Shown here: piece by piece, positions 23,634-36,356 of the stretch | Numbering within the stretch: position 1 is the first letter of the stretch | Layout: the number at the start of each line of letters is the position of its first letter | DNA from: Cristatella mucedo | Lineage: Eukaryota; Bryozoa; Phylactolaemata; Cristatellidae | Reading direction: 5' to 3' | Length of the DNA stretch: 47,500 nucleotides | Assembly (NCBI GenBank): GCA_009760855.2 | Contig: WPIO01000038.1 | Location: 352,501-400,000 of the forward strand | Position numbers and translations under genes: made by a program | The notes under the pieces: model-generated | The model's input: the letters and a program-made list of their open reading frames with translations, nothing else | What the model was told of the DNA's origin: nothing | Databases searched by the model: none

Positions 23634-25077
23634 GCCGCGTCCGCTCCCCATCCGCTGGATCGCGGCCGCCGCCGCTCGGACGGATCGAGATGCGGCGGAA
23701 GGACGCGCGGCGGCGCGCGTGGCGTGATTTTAGTGCCGCGGCGGCGGAGCGGAGCCATCTGCTGACCTTAGGCGCGATCGGGCGGCGGCGGCGGCGGCGG
23801 CGGCGCGACATGAGAGCGCCCGTCCCTTTGCCAGGCCTCTGTCGGCCTTTCGCTGCCGAACGCCAGGCTCTGCCGCTTAGCGCCACTTAGCGGCTAATTC
23901 GCTTGAGCGGCGAAACGATCGCATTCACAGTTGCATCGGGTGTCGGGCAGCACCGCCGCCCCTCAAATGCCAGACGAGACCTCTCCAAGCAGTCTTATTC
24001 GTGAATTGCCCTAAATCCTTTTAACAAGGTGGGGGCCTAATCTCCCCGAGCATAACCGCGGAGGCGCGACGCCCGTGTAAGTGAGGCCGCTGCAGGCCGG
24101 GCTGGCCGCGCAGTGGCTGCACAGCTCGACATCTCTCTCTCCGAACGGGACCGGGAGTAATCGCTCTCGTTTGTAATGGCCGATGACGCAGCCTCAGTTC
24201 TCTCGTCGTCGAGCAAAGCGAGCCGTATCTCATACTGGCTCCAGCCCTCTCGTTCTCGCCGCTGCCGACGCCATATCGTCGTGCACTAATTGTCGTAACG
24301 CGCTTTAATAACGGACTATCGCAAGCATTTTTACAAAAAAAAGGGTAAATGCCGTCCCGACATCCAATCCAAGCGCTGCGAATGCGACTGCTCGTCGCTT
24401 TCGCGAATCGTCGCTAGCGCAGCGGCAGAGCCTGGCGCTCGGCAGCGAATGGCGATCGCCAACGGGCGGAGGAGGGACGGGAGCTCTCACGTCGAGCTTC
24501 CGGTGGCGGCGGCGGAACTGGATCGCATCCAAGCGGCTGATTCGACAGCTCCGTTTCATGTGGCGGGCAGATGACCGAGCGGTGGCGGCTATCGCTCGCG
24601 CTTGCAGTGGCCGATAAAGAGTCGTCTCCTGCGAATTGAACCCGCGAACGGATTGGTCGACTGTACCCAGTTCCGAAGGCATAAGCCTCGGAGATACGCC
24701 TGCTTGAGTTCGCGATAACTCGTGGCTCTAAGTAACCCAGCGCGAAAGGGCGAGCCCTCTCTAGCCAGAATCTCGGATAGAGACTCTCAGCAAGACTGAC
24801 TGACGACGACATTAGAAATCGCGTACGTGGGAGAGTCTGTTGCCGTCTGCCGATTGAGACTGCTCGGTGATGTAGAGGAGCACCGTCGCCATCGGCTCTA
24901 AGCTGTCATGTGAAGGATCGTTATGAAATGACCTTATCAAGCTGGTTACGCTTGTCTTTAACATCCAAATTGGACCCAGACAGGATGTGATGTCTGAAGA
25001 GGCAGTACAAAGATAAATGCCGATCCTGATTACGTGCCCCCAATTATCCCCCCTGGAGTATTCTAATGGAATGTATA

Positions 25078-25325
25078 TATAATAATGATAATAATAATAA
25101 CAAAACCTTGAAGTAGATGCGTTGCTTGACTGGAAGCCAGTGCAAGTAAGCGAGAAGCAGTGAGATGTGGCGACTGCGACGCTCACGACAGATAAGCCTA
25201 ACTGCAGAGTTCTGAGTGCACAAGCCGGTATACCAGCAAGCAGTGAGTTACAGAAGGCAAGACGGGATGTCAGAAATGCATGGACCAATTTAGAGTTGAT
25301 ATCCCTGTCTAAACAAGCCTAAATT
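25078..25325 (-). mobile_element. L2-group LINE, RT C-terminal fragment (reverse strand)
   Basis: The reverse translation gives MVHAFLTSRLAFCNSLLAGI with ALRTLQL following, then a frameshift into LSVVSVAVATSHCFSLTCTG. This is the region read in frame as SAARLVCRERRSCHITPLLADL in better copies. The sequence then jumps to an (ATT)-type tail at about 25078-25100, so the last part of ORF2 and the 3' UTR are deleted or replaced. DNA at 24812-25077 is unassigned. Confidence 0.8.
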
Positions 25326-25572
25326 TTAGCAATGCTATGCAGCTGAAAGTGACAAGTGCAGTGAAAGTGGAAGCAGCTGATGGGACGACACCTAAATTCG
25401 GAGTACGTGAACTGCAGCAAATAGTGCTGCCTAGTGCTGCTCGTGCTGCCAGGGGCAAGGTCGCCGTATTCAGCTTGGAAGGGGCAAACAATAGAGACTG
25501 CGACAAGGTAGATTCACTGCACCTGCAGGACGTCTTCCTGATCGTGATCATGATCGTGATCAACGTGATCGT

Positions 25573-25705
25573 GATAATAATAATAACATATTTCCATAGC
25601 ACCCTTAGAAAACTCAATCTCTTTGTAAGCACTTTACATATGCCGTTACAAAATCGTGATCAGATCACTAGTGGATACAACGTAAACAAGCATACTAAGG
25701 TTAAA
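25573..25705 (-). mobile_element. L2-group LINE tail (reverse strand)
   Basis: (ATA)n, then CATAGCACCCTTAG, AACTCAATCTCTTTG and ACTTTACATATGCCG, the reverse complement of the L2 3' end. It is preceded by repeated GATCGTGATCA-like units at about 25540-25575. DNA at 25326-25540 is unassigned. Confidence 0.75.
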
Positions 25706-25707
25706 GG

Positions 25708-25709
<2 letters not shown>

Positions 25710-25793
<84 letters not shown>
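25710..25793 (+). repeat. (CA)n microsatellite
   Basis: About 42 CA units directly beside the L2 tail. Confidence 0.98.
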
Positions 25794-25795
<2 letters not shown>

Positions 25796-26077
25796 TCAAC
25801 ATAATTATATAATACAAAATAATATTAAATAATTATATAATGTACTGCCGCTTGGAACTGGCGAAACCTGCAAACAGTTCTACACTATACACCCAGCTGA
25901 TAGATGGATCAATATCTTGATGGAGGGGATTGTCATAGACGATGCAAGTATGGAGAAATTCAGCCAGCAGTCCTGAGTAGTTAATTGAAGCACGTAGTTT
26001 TGTGTGTATGCATGCAGTGTATTCGGATCCCTCTGTTATAGAGCCGAGTAATAGCCCCGCCCCCCCCCCCCCCCCCC

Positions 26078-26260
26078 GGGTCTTAGCCCACTGGTACGGT
26101 GCTGGCTAGTTCTTCATGATGGTCCAGGCCGTGGGCTAGAGTCCTGCAGTGGGAGATATTTTATTGCCCACTGCAGGGGGCCGTGATAGCCGTCAACGCT
26201 CTTCTGCCACTATACAAATGATGCGGTCGAATCAGCTAATCCTTTTTTAATAACCTGTGT
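26078..26260 (+). mobile_element. tRNA-derived SINE, copy 2
   Basis: Follows a poly-C run (26056-26078). The head is GGTCTTAGCCCACTGGTACGG with a degenerate B box GGGCTAGAGTCC near 26132. The body has TGCAGTGGGAGATATT, TTATTGCCCACTGCAGGGGG, GCTCTTCTGCCACTATACAA and ATCAGCTAATCC. It agrees with the copies at 8857 and 30571. Confidence 0.8.
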
Positions 26261-27096
26261 TGCCAAGCAGCATCTGAAGGGGGAAGGGGCAGCTAATTGG
26301 CTTTCTGGAGCACACGTGGAACAGATCGTCGAAGTGTAGCCCAGAAATTGGTTTCTTCAAGAGCCATAGCAGCATCTGCACGTAGGCGTTTTTAGGCATC
26401 TTTATGACCAAATAATCGTCAAGTAGACTTCCGAGTCGGCAGCTGCCCAGCCTGCACCTGCAAGAGCCTCTGCCTCTTGGCAGCAGCTCTCAGCGGCCAG
26501 CAGTTTCTTCAGCTTTCAGCTCTCGGCTCTGAGCTCGCATCTCTCAGATAGCTCTCAGATAGCAGCTGGCAGATAGTAGCAGCAGCTGGATCGGCAGCAA
26601 GCACATGTAGCCAGCAGCGTTCACTAGGGGTGCTGCTGGCTTCCAGCTGCCAAAACACATACCACAGTTCAAGGTCGACTCTTTGATCCACCTTTCGATA
26701 AACAGTGTGCCACCAGAGTAACGTTGGCCATCCATCTTACCTTCTCAGTAATCCAGCATTCTGTTGTCATAGCCTTCGAAAATGAACCATAACAGCTCGG
26801 GCTGGCGGCTTTCTGAGGGTTTCTTTGTACTTGCTCAGAATGTAGCAGCTCAAGGATGTACCAAATTAACCTACAGCTCTCTACGGACTGCACTGCCTCC
26901 ATGCCTTAACGATCCAGCACGTGCAAGTGGCCGAAAGCCGTATAAGTTGCTCTCACTATGTAAAACCAAACATAAGAAGCTGCAAAATTAGCTTCCCAAA
27001 GCTATGGAGCTTTGTATCCCAAAACAAGCCACTATACATACCAGTGGGTGCACAAAGCAGGGGAAAGAGTGCGAGAGATTAAGGAGAGAGCGAAAG
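26261..27096. other. Unassigned DNA
   Basis: Contains short 'agctctcagatagc'-type local repeats near 26510-26580. No gene was recognised. Confidence 0.4.
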
Positions 27097-28760
<1,664 letters not shown>

Positions 28761-28762
28761 GC

Positions 28763-28795
28763 ACACACAGACGCACGCGCGAACACACGCACGCA

Positions 28796-28842
<47 letters not shown>

Positions 28843-28850
28843 ACACACTA
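28763..28850 (+). repeat. (CA)n-rich microsatellite
   Basis: Imperfect ACACGCACGC at the start, then pure CA from about 28796. DNA from 28851 to 29414 holds nothing recognised. Confidence 0.95.
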
Positions 28851-29414
28851 ATGCGCTTTTTGATCTCACAGCGATCTCATTTCTAGCCTCGCTGTTGAGC
28901 TGCAGCGTACGTATTCCGGACGGAATGCACAGCAGACAGATAAAAGCGAGCTGGTTTTCGCCTGCGGCTGACCGCTTTTCGCCACTTCCCTTCATTCGAG
29001 ATCCGGAAGCCGAGCGAATGTCGCTGTAGTTCCAGGAAGCTCGCTATTCCTTACTTGATGGCCGCAGGACTACCTCGGATGCGTAGCCAGGCTGCGGGAG
29101 CCGCCGGAGAAGTTTATTGGGCTGAGCTCGATTAGTTCGAAGCTTTAAGCTCCGAATTGGGCTCCGCCTTTTTGTTCTTGTTCGATAGATTGGGCCTGCC
29201 TCATTAGGATATGTCAGTTTCCAGAAGAGGCTCTCAAGTTTTTCAGAGCTAATCATATTTCAGGGCTCGATAGTAGCACATCTGTTTAGACAGGTCTACA
29301 GAGGCCTGCTTACAAAGGCAGCTAGCTTCCAGATGGATGCCTCTTGCTAACTTAGTGAGCTTCTCTCCATTTCTTCAGAGCAGAAGCAGAAGAACACGAA
29401 CTCCTCAACGCAAA

Positions 29415-29530
29415 GCCATGAGCTCGAATCCTGCAGCAGGCGATCCTCCATTGCCTGCTGCAGGCTGGGTGTTGGCCGCTATAGTTCCATTTCTGCCACA
29501 TAAATGAGGCTGTCTAGTCAGACAACCGTA
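29415..29530 (+). mobile_element. tRNA-derived SINE, copy 3 (diverged)
   Basis: Retains a B-box-like GAGCTCGAATCCTGCAG, then TTGCCTGCTGCAGGCTGGG, TTTCTGCCACATAAATGAGG and GTCAGACAACC. The A-box half is not clear. Confidence 0.65.
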
Positions 29531-29572
29531 GCTTCCTAGACATGTCTAAGGACATCTTCGTGGAGGTTCATT

Positions 29573-29836
29573 ACGCCACGACATCTACTCTCCAACTGCC
29601 GACTATGGCACATCTTTTTCAGCGGTCCTGATCTGCTACTTCTATGCTACTCACTACCTCAACTGCTCTCCTAACTCTGCTATGCTTCCCACTTTCTCTT
29701 TGTTGCGTGAGACGAAGTCTGTTGGCTACCGAATGCGTACCGAAAGCCGCTTAGGCTGTGAGTGCGCTATACAAAACTCTCCTGCGTAACACCCACATGG
29801 TCTTTATGACTTTGTGGAGTTACTGACGGAGATACA
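29573..29836 (+). repeat. Dispersed repeat family A, copy 4
   Basis: Full-length-looking copy from 'acgacatctactctcc' to 'gttactgacggagatac'. Compared with 11841-12096 it differs at scattered single bases, while the core 'ttgttgcgtgagacgaag' and 'accgaatgcgtaccgaaag' is unchanged. Confidence 0.85.
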
Positions 29837-30117
29837 CACATTCAGTGCAAAACTTCAGGCTGTCGAAATGGCTAGGAGTTTCTTCTTAGACAGTGTCTGA
29901 ATAAGCTTCCGGGTGATGCATCGTCAGCATCGCAAGGCTTCTTCCACGAGTCATCGCTGGGTATTTTTTTGGAGCGGGTGATGGTGCTCTACTATCGTCC
30001 CGAAGATCCAGACTATATTTTTAGAGAGCGCTATAACTATTATTTGCATGCGGAGGCAGCTGCGTTTTAATCTCGGAGGGAGAAGGGCTGAGGAGACTCG
30101 GTGGGAAGCGACTATTC

Positions 30118-30118
<1 letters not shown>

Positions 30119-30175
<57 letters not shown>

Positions 30176-30182
30176 CAGACAG
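30119..30182 (+). repeat. (GA)n then (GACA)n microsatellite
   Basis: About 33 bp of GA followed by about 30 bp of GACA-type units. Confidence 0.95.
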
Positions 30183-30570
30183 AGCTATGAGGCAACCCCC
30201 GGCAAGAACCCGCATGGCAGGTGGGGCTGCTGTTCCAACTTGATCTCACGAGATCGCTGCAGCTTAGCTAGATCTACCTGCCACTAGATTTGCTACGGTA
30301 TTTAGACTTTAAAGGCAAGTTTTAACCTGATTCGCAAACTTTGCATGCAATGTGGTTACAAGTCATAGTAATTCGTCCGGCTGGAAGCACAACTACTCTT
30401 GCATTGTCTAACGATGATGGCATGTTGACAGGCTACACGAAACTATGACTTATTTAGTGCACGATTTAGTTCATTTTGCTAGGCATAGGTGCTACTAATC
30501 GGTTGTCATGATGTTCATCGTGCTTGCTTTATCGTGATGGCCTAAGCATAATACTTAATGGCTATTGTCA
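30183..30570. other. Unassigned DNA
   Basis: Nothing recognised. Confidence 0.4.
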
Positions 30571-30755
30571 CTGGGCCGTGATAGCCCAGGAGGTAAGGTG
30601 CTCGCTCTTAACGACTGAGGTTGTGGGTTCGAATCCTGCAGTGGATGATTCTTATTGCTAACTGCAAGCAGCGATGACAGCTGAGCCGATGAGAGGCTCT
30701 TCTTCCGCCGCTATACGTATGAGGCTGTTGAATCAGCTAACATTTTATATTGCAT
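30571..30755 (+). mobile_element. tRNA-derived SINE, copy 4 (best conserved)
   Basis: The head GGGCCGTGATAGCCCAGGAG with GTAAGGTGCTCGCTC is tRNA-like with an A box. The B box GGTTCGAATCC at 30626-30636 matches the canonical sequence exactly. The body is CTGCAGTGGATGATT, TTATTGCTAACTGCA, GAGGCTCTTCTTCCGCCGC, TATACGTATGAGGCTG and AATCAGCTAAC. This is the best copy for defining the family consensus. Confidence 0.9.
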
Positions 30756-30799
30756 GCTTGAAACAGTGAATGCTACTAATCTCGGGCAATAATTCGAGC

Positions 30800-30851
30800 G
30801 GCAAAGAGCCTAGTTAGACTTTAAGTTCGCCCAGGGCGCTATACAAACGAC
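30800..30851 (+). mobile_element. L2-group LINE tail remnant
   Basis: GGCAAAGAGCCTAG, TTTAAGTTCGCCC and GGGCGCTATACAAACG follow the order of the L2 3' terminus. The ATT tail is reduced to TTTTATTTTC. Confidence 0.6.
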
Positions 30852-31677
30852 CTTTTATTTTCATTGTTATTCTTGTGCCTCACGTCTGGTTACATCTGTT
30901 CGTGCCCATTCGTGACCAAGGTCAGGGCTCCTTGAACGAACTCTTCGTCTCGGGCCTCTATGGAAAGCAGTGTGAAGCGCACTGGCTGCGGCCGCGGCGG
31001 CTGCAGCCAGTGGTGGGGGGATGGGGGGGGGCAGAGCCTTACGAGCTGATCCGTGCAGAGCCACGAAGGTCACGAGAGCAAATGCTGATCTTCTAGCTCA
31101 AAGCAGCTAATCATGCCACTAGCGAACTGGAGCAAACAACGAAGTATGCTTTTGTGTCCGTTGTTTTTTGTCCGTTTGCCCCTATTCAGAAAGATATCTG
31201 AATTCAAGATGGAAAAGCCAGGCTCAACACATGAGTCAGCACAACATTGCCTGACATCAGAGCTTAGTCCTTGGCATTTCAGAATTGTTATGAAATGATC
31301 AGCACTAATCGTACAGCAAGCGTGCCGGTGAAGCTTTCTACATACAGAAGGACAATCACTGCACCGTTGCCACGTATCAGCTAGATGGCGAATTTTCTGC
31401 TGCAATAGCTGGTCCACAGACTTCAATGACATTCCTTAATGACTCGACGGACTGTACTGCAGCAGAAGATGATATTCGTGCTATCCCTGACAGCCTCGGG
31501 TGCTAAACGGGGCTCCGACAAATACTCGAAGGCCGCAAAAGGATCTGGTGACTGAGGTTACTTCTTCCTCTGGGCAGATAGATGTTCGGTGTCATGGTTG
31601 AATTATTCATATTGAAACAGAGAGTATAGGGAGGAGAGACAAAGAGGCAGCCATCTAGAGTGAGCTGGGAAGGTCAT

Positions 31678-31906
<229 letters not shown>

Positions 31907-32763
31907 AGGGAGGGTGGGATTGAGGAAGGGAAGGAGGAAGACGGACGCACTGAAAGACAGACTAAATTAGAAGAGGACAGAGTGGAGAAAACAAGCTGCT
32001 TGGCTAAGCAGTCATTTCATCATTAGCTCGCTGCCCAGCTCCACAGCATGCAGCCGAGGCCGTGCTCCAGGCATGGCCTCGGGCGTATGCTCGGCCGTTT
32101 ACAGTTTAATGCCAATCGTGGACAGTCGGTCAATAAGAACCAACAGAGCACAGGATTTCGCCTTTGGTGAGAGCTTGCAGTGAATTCTAGAATGCAGCCA
32201 CAGTGGCAAGCGATGCCCGTTACCGGCTGCAGCCCTCTGCTGCACCTGCACAAGCAGTCCTCGGGCAGGTTGACTCGCTGTTCTCGATCGGCATCGGCCG
32301 GCTGCTCTGCCTACTCCCTTCAGACCGAGAACCCTTTGTCCACAGCAGCCTTGAACCCCGGCCACGGCTGCTGAAGCCTCTCTAAAAATAGCTCGAATGA
32401 ACAGCATGTGGTAGGTAGCTCAACTAAAGATTAATTTAGCACTACAATGAGCCTGGCCTGAAGCGGATGTCCGTTAAAGGACCAGGTGCGATGTAGACCT
32501 CATCCATTAAAACCATCCTGTTTATATTAGAGAACAGGCATGTTGTGAAAACTACTCTTTTGATTGAATAAGTGACTGTTGTCTGGGCAAAATGCAAAGT
32601 CATGATGACTGTATTCTCATTCGTCGCGAGAAAGAGCAGCTGAGGACAATCTTCACGAGAGTAGCAATCTTGATTAATACTATTGCTTGGGTATTTCTTT
32701 TTTTAAGTTGGCTTAAAGAAATGAGGTAAGATATTTATGGTCACATCAAGTAAGACATCGATG

Positions 32764-32835
32764 CTGACTGATTTAACAGCCTCATTTGTATAGCGGCAGA
32801 AGAGCCTTCACGGCTTTCACCACCGTATTACATAG
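32764..32835 (-). mobile_element. SINE tail fragment, left-arm-specific
   Basis: The reverse strand reads AGGCTCTTCTGCCGCTATAC, AAATGAGGCTG and TTAAATCAG, as in the SINE bodies. The equivalent place in the right arm (about 43150) lacks it, so it inserted after the duplication or was lost from the right arm. Confidence 0.7.
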
Positions 32836-33149
32836 CCATCGTGAAAGTTAATGTGGTCCATATGATTGTGGTGTCTACATCGTGGTCTAGCCTAAACTCA
32901 CAGATTAAATGGCACCGATATCGCGTATCTGAAGTTTTAAAATAAGGACCATGCTGTCCAAGCCAATGCATAGCGCTATGGAAAAAATACTCTACTTCTA
33001 AACTGCTTACTCAAAATTTTGCGCATGTCAATAGTTACAACGTGAAAATTAACGATGATAGGTTGATTGTAATTCACCAAGAAGTTAATAAAAAGAAGCT
33101 AATAAAAATCCAAGAAGTTAATAAAAATCCAGATGCTTTATAACTCACT

Positions 33150-34290
33150 GCAAGAAGGATCTGTGCTTGGTCCAGCTCTTTTCAGAATTTAAACTCTCCC
33201 TCTTGCCGATGTGATTGCCAAACACACTCTAGGCTTTCACTTCTATGCAGATGACACAGAGCTGTACCTTTGATTTGATCTCTCCCAGCCCTCTAGCACG
33301 TAAAGTCTCTCAACTGCCTTGCAGCATGTATTGATCACACCCACACATGCATGGCAGCAAACTTTCTTATATTGATTGATGATAAAAATAATTACTAGTT
33401 ATGGGCAAACCAAGTGTGATTCAGATATTGGAAAACCTAACGCTCAAAATTGGCTCTGCCAGCACATCTCCTGTTGAACCTGCACGAAATCTAGGTATCA
33501 TGTTTCAAAGTGACCTTTCATTAGACGACCACGTCAGCTCCACAGTCAAGTCTGCCTACTTTCAGCTAAATAACATGGCTGAAATTCGGGCTTGTTTAGA
33601 CAGGGATACTACATCTAAATTGGTCCACGCATTTCTGACATCCCGTTTTTACTTCTGTAACTGAATGCTTGCTGGTCTACCAGCCTGTGCAATCAGGCGC
33701 TTACAGCTAGTGCAAAACTCTGCAGCTAAGCTTGTCTGTCACGAGCATCGCAGTTGCCACATCACACCACTTCTCACCGACCTGCACGGGGTCCCAGTCA
33801 AGCAATGCATCAAGGTTTTTTCACTCACTTTTAGGTCCCTTCATTCTTTGGCTCCACCCCAATTATCAGATCTACTGCACCACCAGGCTAAGCATCGTAC
33901 CACCGGCTTTTCGGAACCTAACTGTTTACCTATACCTCGTACAAATCTCAAATCATTTGGAGACCGTGCCTTTAGTTCATATGCTCCCAAAACCTGGAGC
34001 TCACTACCGACTTGAGTCATGACATCTCCTGACTTGTCCAAATTTAAAAACAAACTAAAAACTCATCTATTTAAAGCATTGATAGATCCCCCGTAATTCA
34101 TCCTGTATGTGCATATGCATGCTGACACTGTGCGTGTCACCCTAACCATTTTATTGTTTTGTTTATTGAGAATTCTACCACTAACCATCCGATTGTGCTT
34201 CCTTGCAGCAAATGTAAAGTGTCTAGAAAGAAATTGAGTTCACTGAGGGTGCTATATCAAGTGTATTATTATTTTTATTATTTCTATTAA
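33150..34290 (+). pseudogene. L2-group LINE ORF2 (RT) fragment with 3' UTR
   Basis: Encodes part of a non-LTR retrotransposon reverse transcriptase. GSVLGPALFRI at about 33160-33190 is the VPQGSVLGPLLF box. FYADDTELYL at 33241-33270 is the polymerase active site (motif C, two Asp), closed by a TGA. In another frame, 33401-34015 gives MGKPSVIQI, LTLKIGSASTSP, SDLSLDDHVSSTVKSAYFQL, LVHAFLTSRFYFCN (TGA at 33662), LQLVQNSAAKLVC, SCHITPLLTDLH and SFGDRAFSSYAPKTW. A 3' UTR and ATT tail follow to about 34290. The frameshift and two stops make it inactive. It is present in the left arm only, so it is younger than the inverted duplication or was deleted from the other arm. The 5' part of ORF2 and ORF1 are absent, the usual 5' truncation. 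Confidence 0.9.
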
Positions 34291-34549
34291 GAGAATAATA
34301 ATCAAGAGTTATAGAAATGCACGATATCTAGCATGCAAATGAAAATAGGTTTTATGTTTAGGACGGCATGCTAAAGCAAGCAGGAAGGCGCTCATACCGC
34401 CGGTTACTTTGACTTCTGTCTATTAACATGCACGGAATCATGTACAGGTAAGCCCATACATCACACAGGAGCAAAAACAGATCAGTGGAATCGAGTGAAA
34501 GTAGATCGGAACTGAACTCACCTTGAGCCAAGACTGGAAGAGGCAAGGT

Positions 34550-34943
34550 CATTGTAGGTAGTAACCATAACCGGAAGCGAGTTCCAGACTTTTGATGGAC
34601 ACGAGCTGAAGGCTCAGTATCCAAAAGATTTCAATTTAGTGCTAACGACGGCGAGATGACGAGATTCTGAAGATCTGGTGATGCGAGACCACACTGAAGA
34701 AGCGAAAAGGTTGGATGGATAAACTGGGCAAGAGAGTAAAATTTTGAATTCGGTTCGATGCTTTATTGTGAGCCGGTGAAGCTCAGACAGAAGTGGCATG
34801 ATGTGGCAGCTACGCCGGCTGATGACAGACAAACTGAGCTGCCGAGTTCTTCAACAGCTAAGGACAATTAAAGGCACCGAACAGGAGTCCTGAATGAAAA
34901 TAATTACAATAATCGAGATGCGACGTCACGGACGCCTGAACTA
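34550..34943 (-). pseudogene. Second LINE subfamily, RT C-terminal remnant (left arm)
   Basis: Reverse-strand reading gives TLVQASVTSHLDYCNYF, LLKNSAAQFVC, SRRSCHIMPLLSELHRL and STKLKSFG. This is the LVHAFVTSRLDYCN...QNSAARLVC...SCHITPLLADLHWL...NLKSFGDRA series of the L2/CR1 group. The wording differs consistently from the copies at 33150 and 37895 and is shared with the right-arm partner at 42600-43020, so it was present before duplication. Multiple stops. Bases 34758-34943 lie in the identical 509-bp tract. Confidence 0.75.
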
Positions 34944-35266
34944 GTGTGGCCATCTCTCGCTTATAAAATGAGACAGTTAACAATTTCAATTGAAAACCAC
35001 TCCAAGGGAACCAAAGCTCTATGTGGGCAATTTACAATTTTTATACAAGAGAAACAACGACCAAGATTTACTATAGATTTACTAGTGAGGCATCACGCAT
35101 ACATAAAAATGCCGAAGCGCACAAGAGAGGACATCCGAGGCCGCTGGTTTTTAGGGTGCCTGGTCATAAAACGCGATGAATCACGAGCAGGTGAGTGTGC
35201 AAAAAAAGACGAGTTCACCGAGGCTATCGAAAAGCTGAGCGGCAGAGAATCGTGTTTTTAATGAGA
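34758..35266 (+). repeat. 509-bp tract identical to its right-arm partner
   Basis: Compared line by line with the reverse complement of 42278-42786, I found no mismatch and no indel over 509 bp. Immediately outside, the arms differ: 'ggttcgatgc' against 'ggttttatgc' at the left end, and GAGACTTAAGGGAAACC against GAGAGTTAAAGGAAGAAAG at the right end. The tract covers part of a LINE remnant plus unassigned DNA containing a 106-codon frame that starts with GTG (34944-35261). Confidence 0.93.
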
Positions 35267-35619
35267 CTTAAGGGAAACCAAGTCGATGGACGTTATGACA
35301 GAAGCCAGAAGCGAGTACTACTGCACGGCGTTCAGAAGGCAGGCTCCGAAAGTCCGGTGCTCGTTTCTGGCTTCTCTGTCACCAATTCCATTGACTTTGT
35401 TTCCTTTAATACTCAGCTAATGATATAATCCTTTTCTGCTCAGCCTGACTCAGTAGACCAAGCAGCTCAATAAACGGAGAGATGAGAAATGATAAGTAAG
35501 GAAGAAACATGGCAAAAACAACCTTTATACTGCATCTGTGTGGCGACGAGCATGCGTCACTTCGTGGGACCACCAGGTAAATTGCAGGAACTGATACAAT
35601 TCGGATGCTGGTAAGTGAG

Positions 35620-35775
35620 TGAGTGGGAGCGAGTATTGGATTTCATGACCACGATCTTGGAATCGAGCCTTGAAGCAGGTAGTCCATTGTTTTGCTGCAA
35701 GCAGAGTTATAGCAGCTTAAACTCCCCTGTAGATTAATAAATGAGGCTTTTGAAACAGCTAACCTTTGCTTGTTT
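35620..35775 (+). mobile_element. SINE-like remnant (left arm)
   Basis: Has ATTTCATGACCACGATCTTG, GGAATCGAGCC, then ATAGCAGCTTAAACTCCCC, AATAAATGAGGCTTTTG and AACAGCTAACC. The last part matches the tRNA-SINE tail. It is duplicated in the right arm at 41785-41935. Confidence 0.6.
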
Positions 35776-35879
35776 ACTTTCTCAAGTAAGAAGCTGTGAC
35801 AAACTTGCACAGGAATAGAACCACTTTCTCCAGGCTCAGGTTCTTTGTGTGTGCCTCGTACCAACCCTAGATAATAATT

Positions 35880-36356
35880 TAACAACAACAATACAGTTGA
35901 TATAACGCCCTCAGAGAACAATCTCCTTCTAGGCACTTAAAATTTGTTGCAAAGTAAGCACGACCGAATGGTAAGTGGTAGCGTGTTCAATGACAACAAT
36001 CATGGCATGGTTAGGGGTGACATGCATAGGGTCAGGATGCAATCATGGTTAGTGGCAACATGCGTAGTCTCAGCACGCATTAAAATTTAAAGGACGAATC
36101 ACATGGACCCACTAAATCCTTTGGAGACTGTGCCCTTAGTTCGAATGCTCCAAAAGATTAGAACTGACTCCCAACTAGCGTTACGACATCTCATGACTTA
36201 ATAAAATTTTTAAGAAAATACTGAAAACGCACCTGCTTCTCACAGCATTTGCTGGTTGGGTGTGAATTGTTTTTTGTGTGCTAATGCGTGCTGACGTTGT
36301 GCATATTAATATGAACCATTTTGACCAGCTTTCATTGACATGGTCTTATTATTATT
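35880..36356. mobile_element. Two L2 fragments head to tail in opposite orientation
   Basis: 35880-36112 is a reverse-strand L2 3' UTR (GCCCTCAGAGAACAATCTCC, then 'catggttaggggtgacatgc', ending at 'acccactaaa'). It joins directly to a forward L2 fragment at 36113-36356 (TTTGGAGACTGTGCCCTTAG, 'acgacatctcatgactt', 'aaaacgcacctgc', ending in ATT units). The forward part has a right-arm partner at 41440-41700; the reverse part does not, so it is a left-arm insertion next to the older fragment. A GA-rich stretch follows at 36385-36485 and has a CT-rich partner at 41335-41410. Confidence 0.75.

Larger units (their letters stand above)
21280..24810. other. CpG-rich block 3 (densest from ~21780)
   Basis: The largest GC- and CpG-rich domain, with (GCC)n/(CGG)n runs near 22195-22212 and 23782-23805, poly-C and poly-G runs, a GC-alternating run at about 23499-23514 (Z-DNA type), and two GC boxes at 23605-23633. 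It is split by the AT-rich hairpin at 22647-22875. Frames of up to 244 codons exist on both strands but are Arg/Ala/Pro-rich without a domain. Promoter islands are plausible; no gene is called. Confidence 0.5.

Noticed and set aside
22993-23727. 244-codon frame in CpG-rich block 3
   Set aside because: It runs through poly-G, poly-C, a minisatellite and GC boxes; several rival frames overlap it.
31070-31432. 120-codon reverse frame, at first sight transposase-like
   Set aside because: No motif of a known DNA-binding or catalytic domain could be confirmed; it lies at the outer edge of the left arm.
32023-32407. Frames near 32.1 kb with close partners at 43.5-43.9 kb
   Set aside because: Similarity is due to the inverted duplication; overlapping frames on both strands, no domain, and no sign that one frame is conserved over the others.
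34944-35261. A 106-codon frame identical in both arms (also 42283-42600, reverse)
   Set aside because: It starts with GTG and not ATG, shows no domain, and its identity is explained by the surrounding 509-bp identical DNA tract, which also covers dead LINE sequence.
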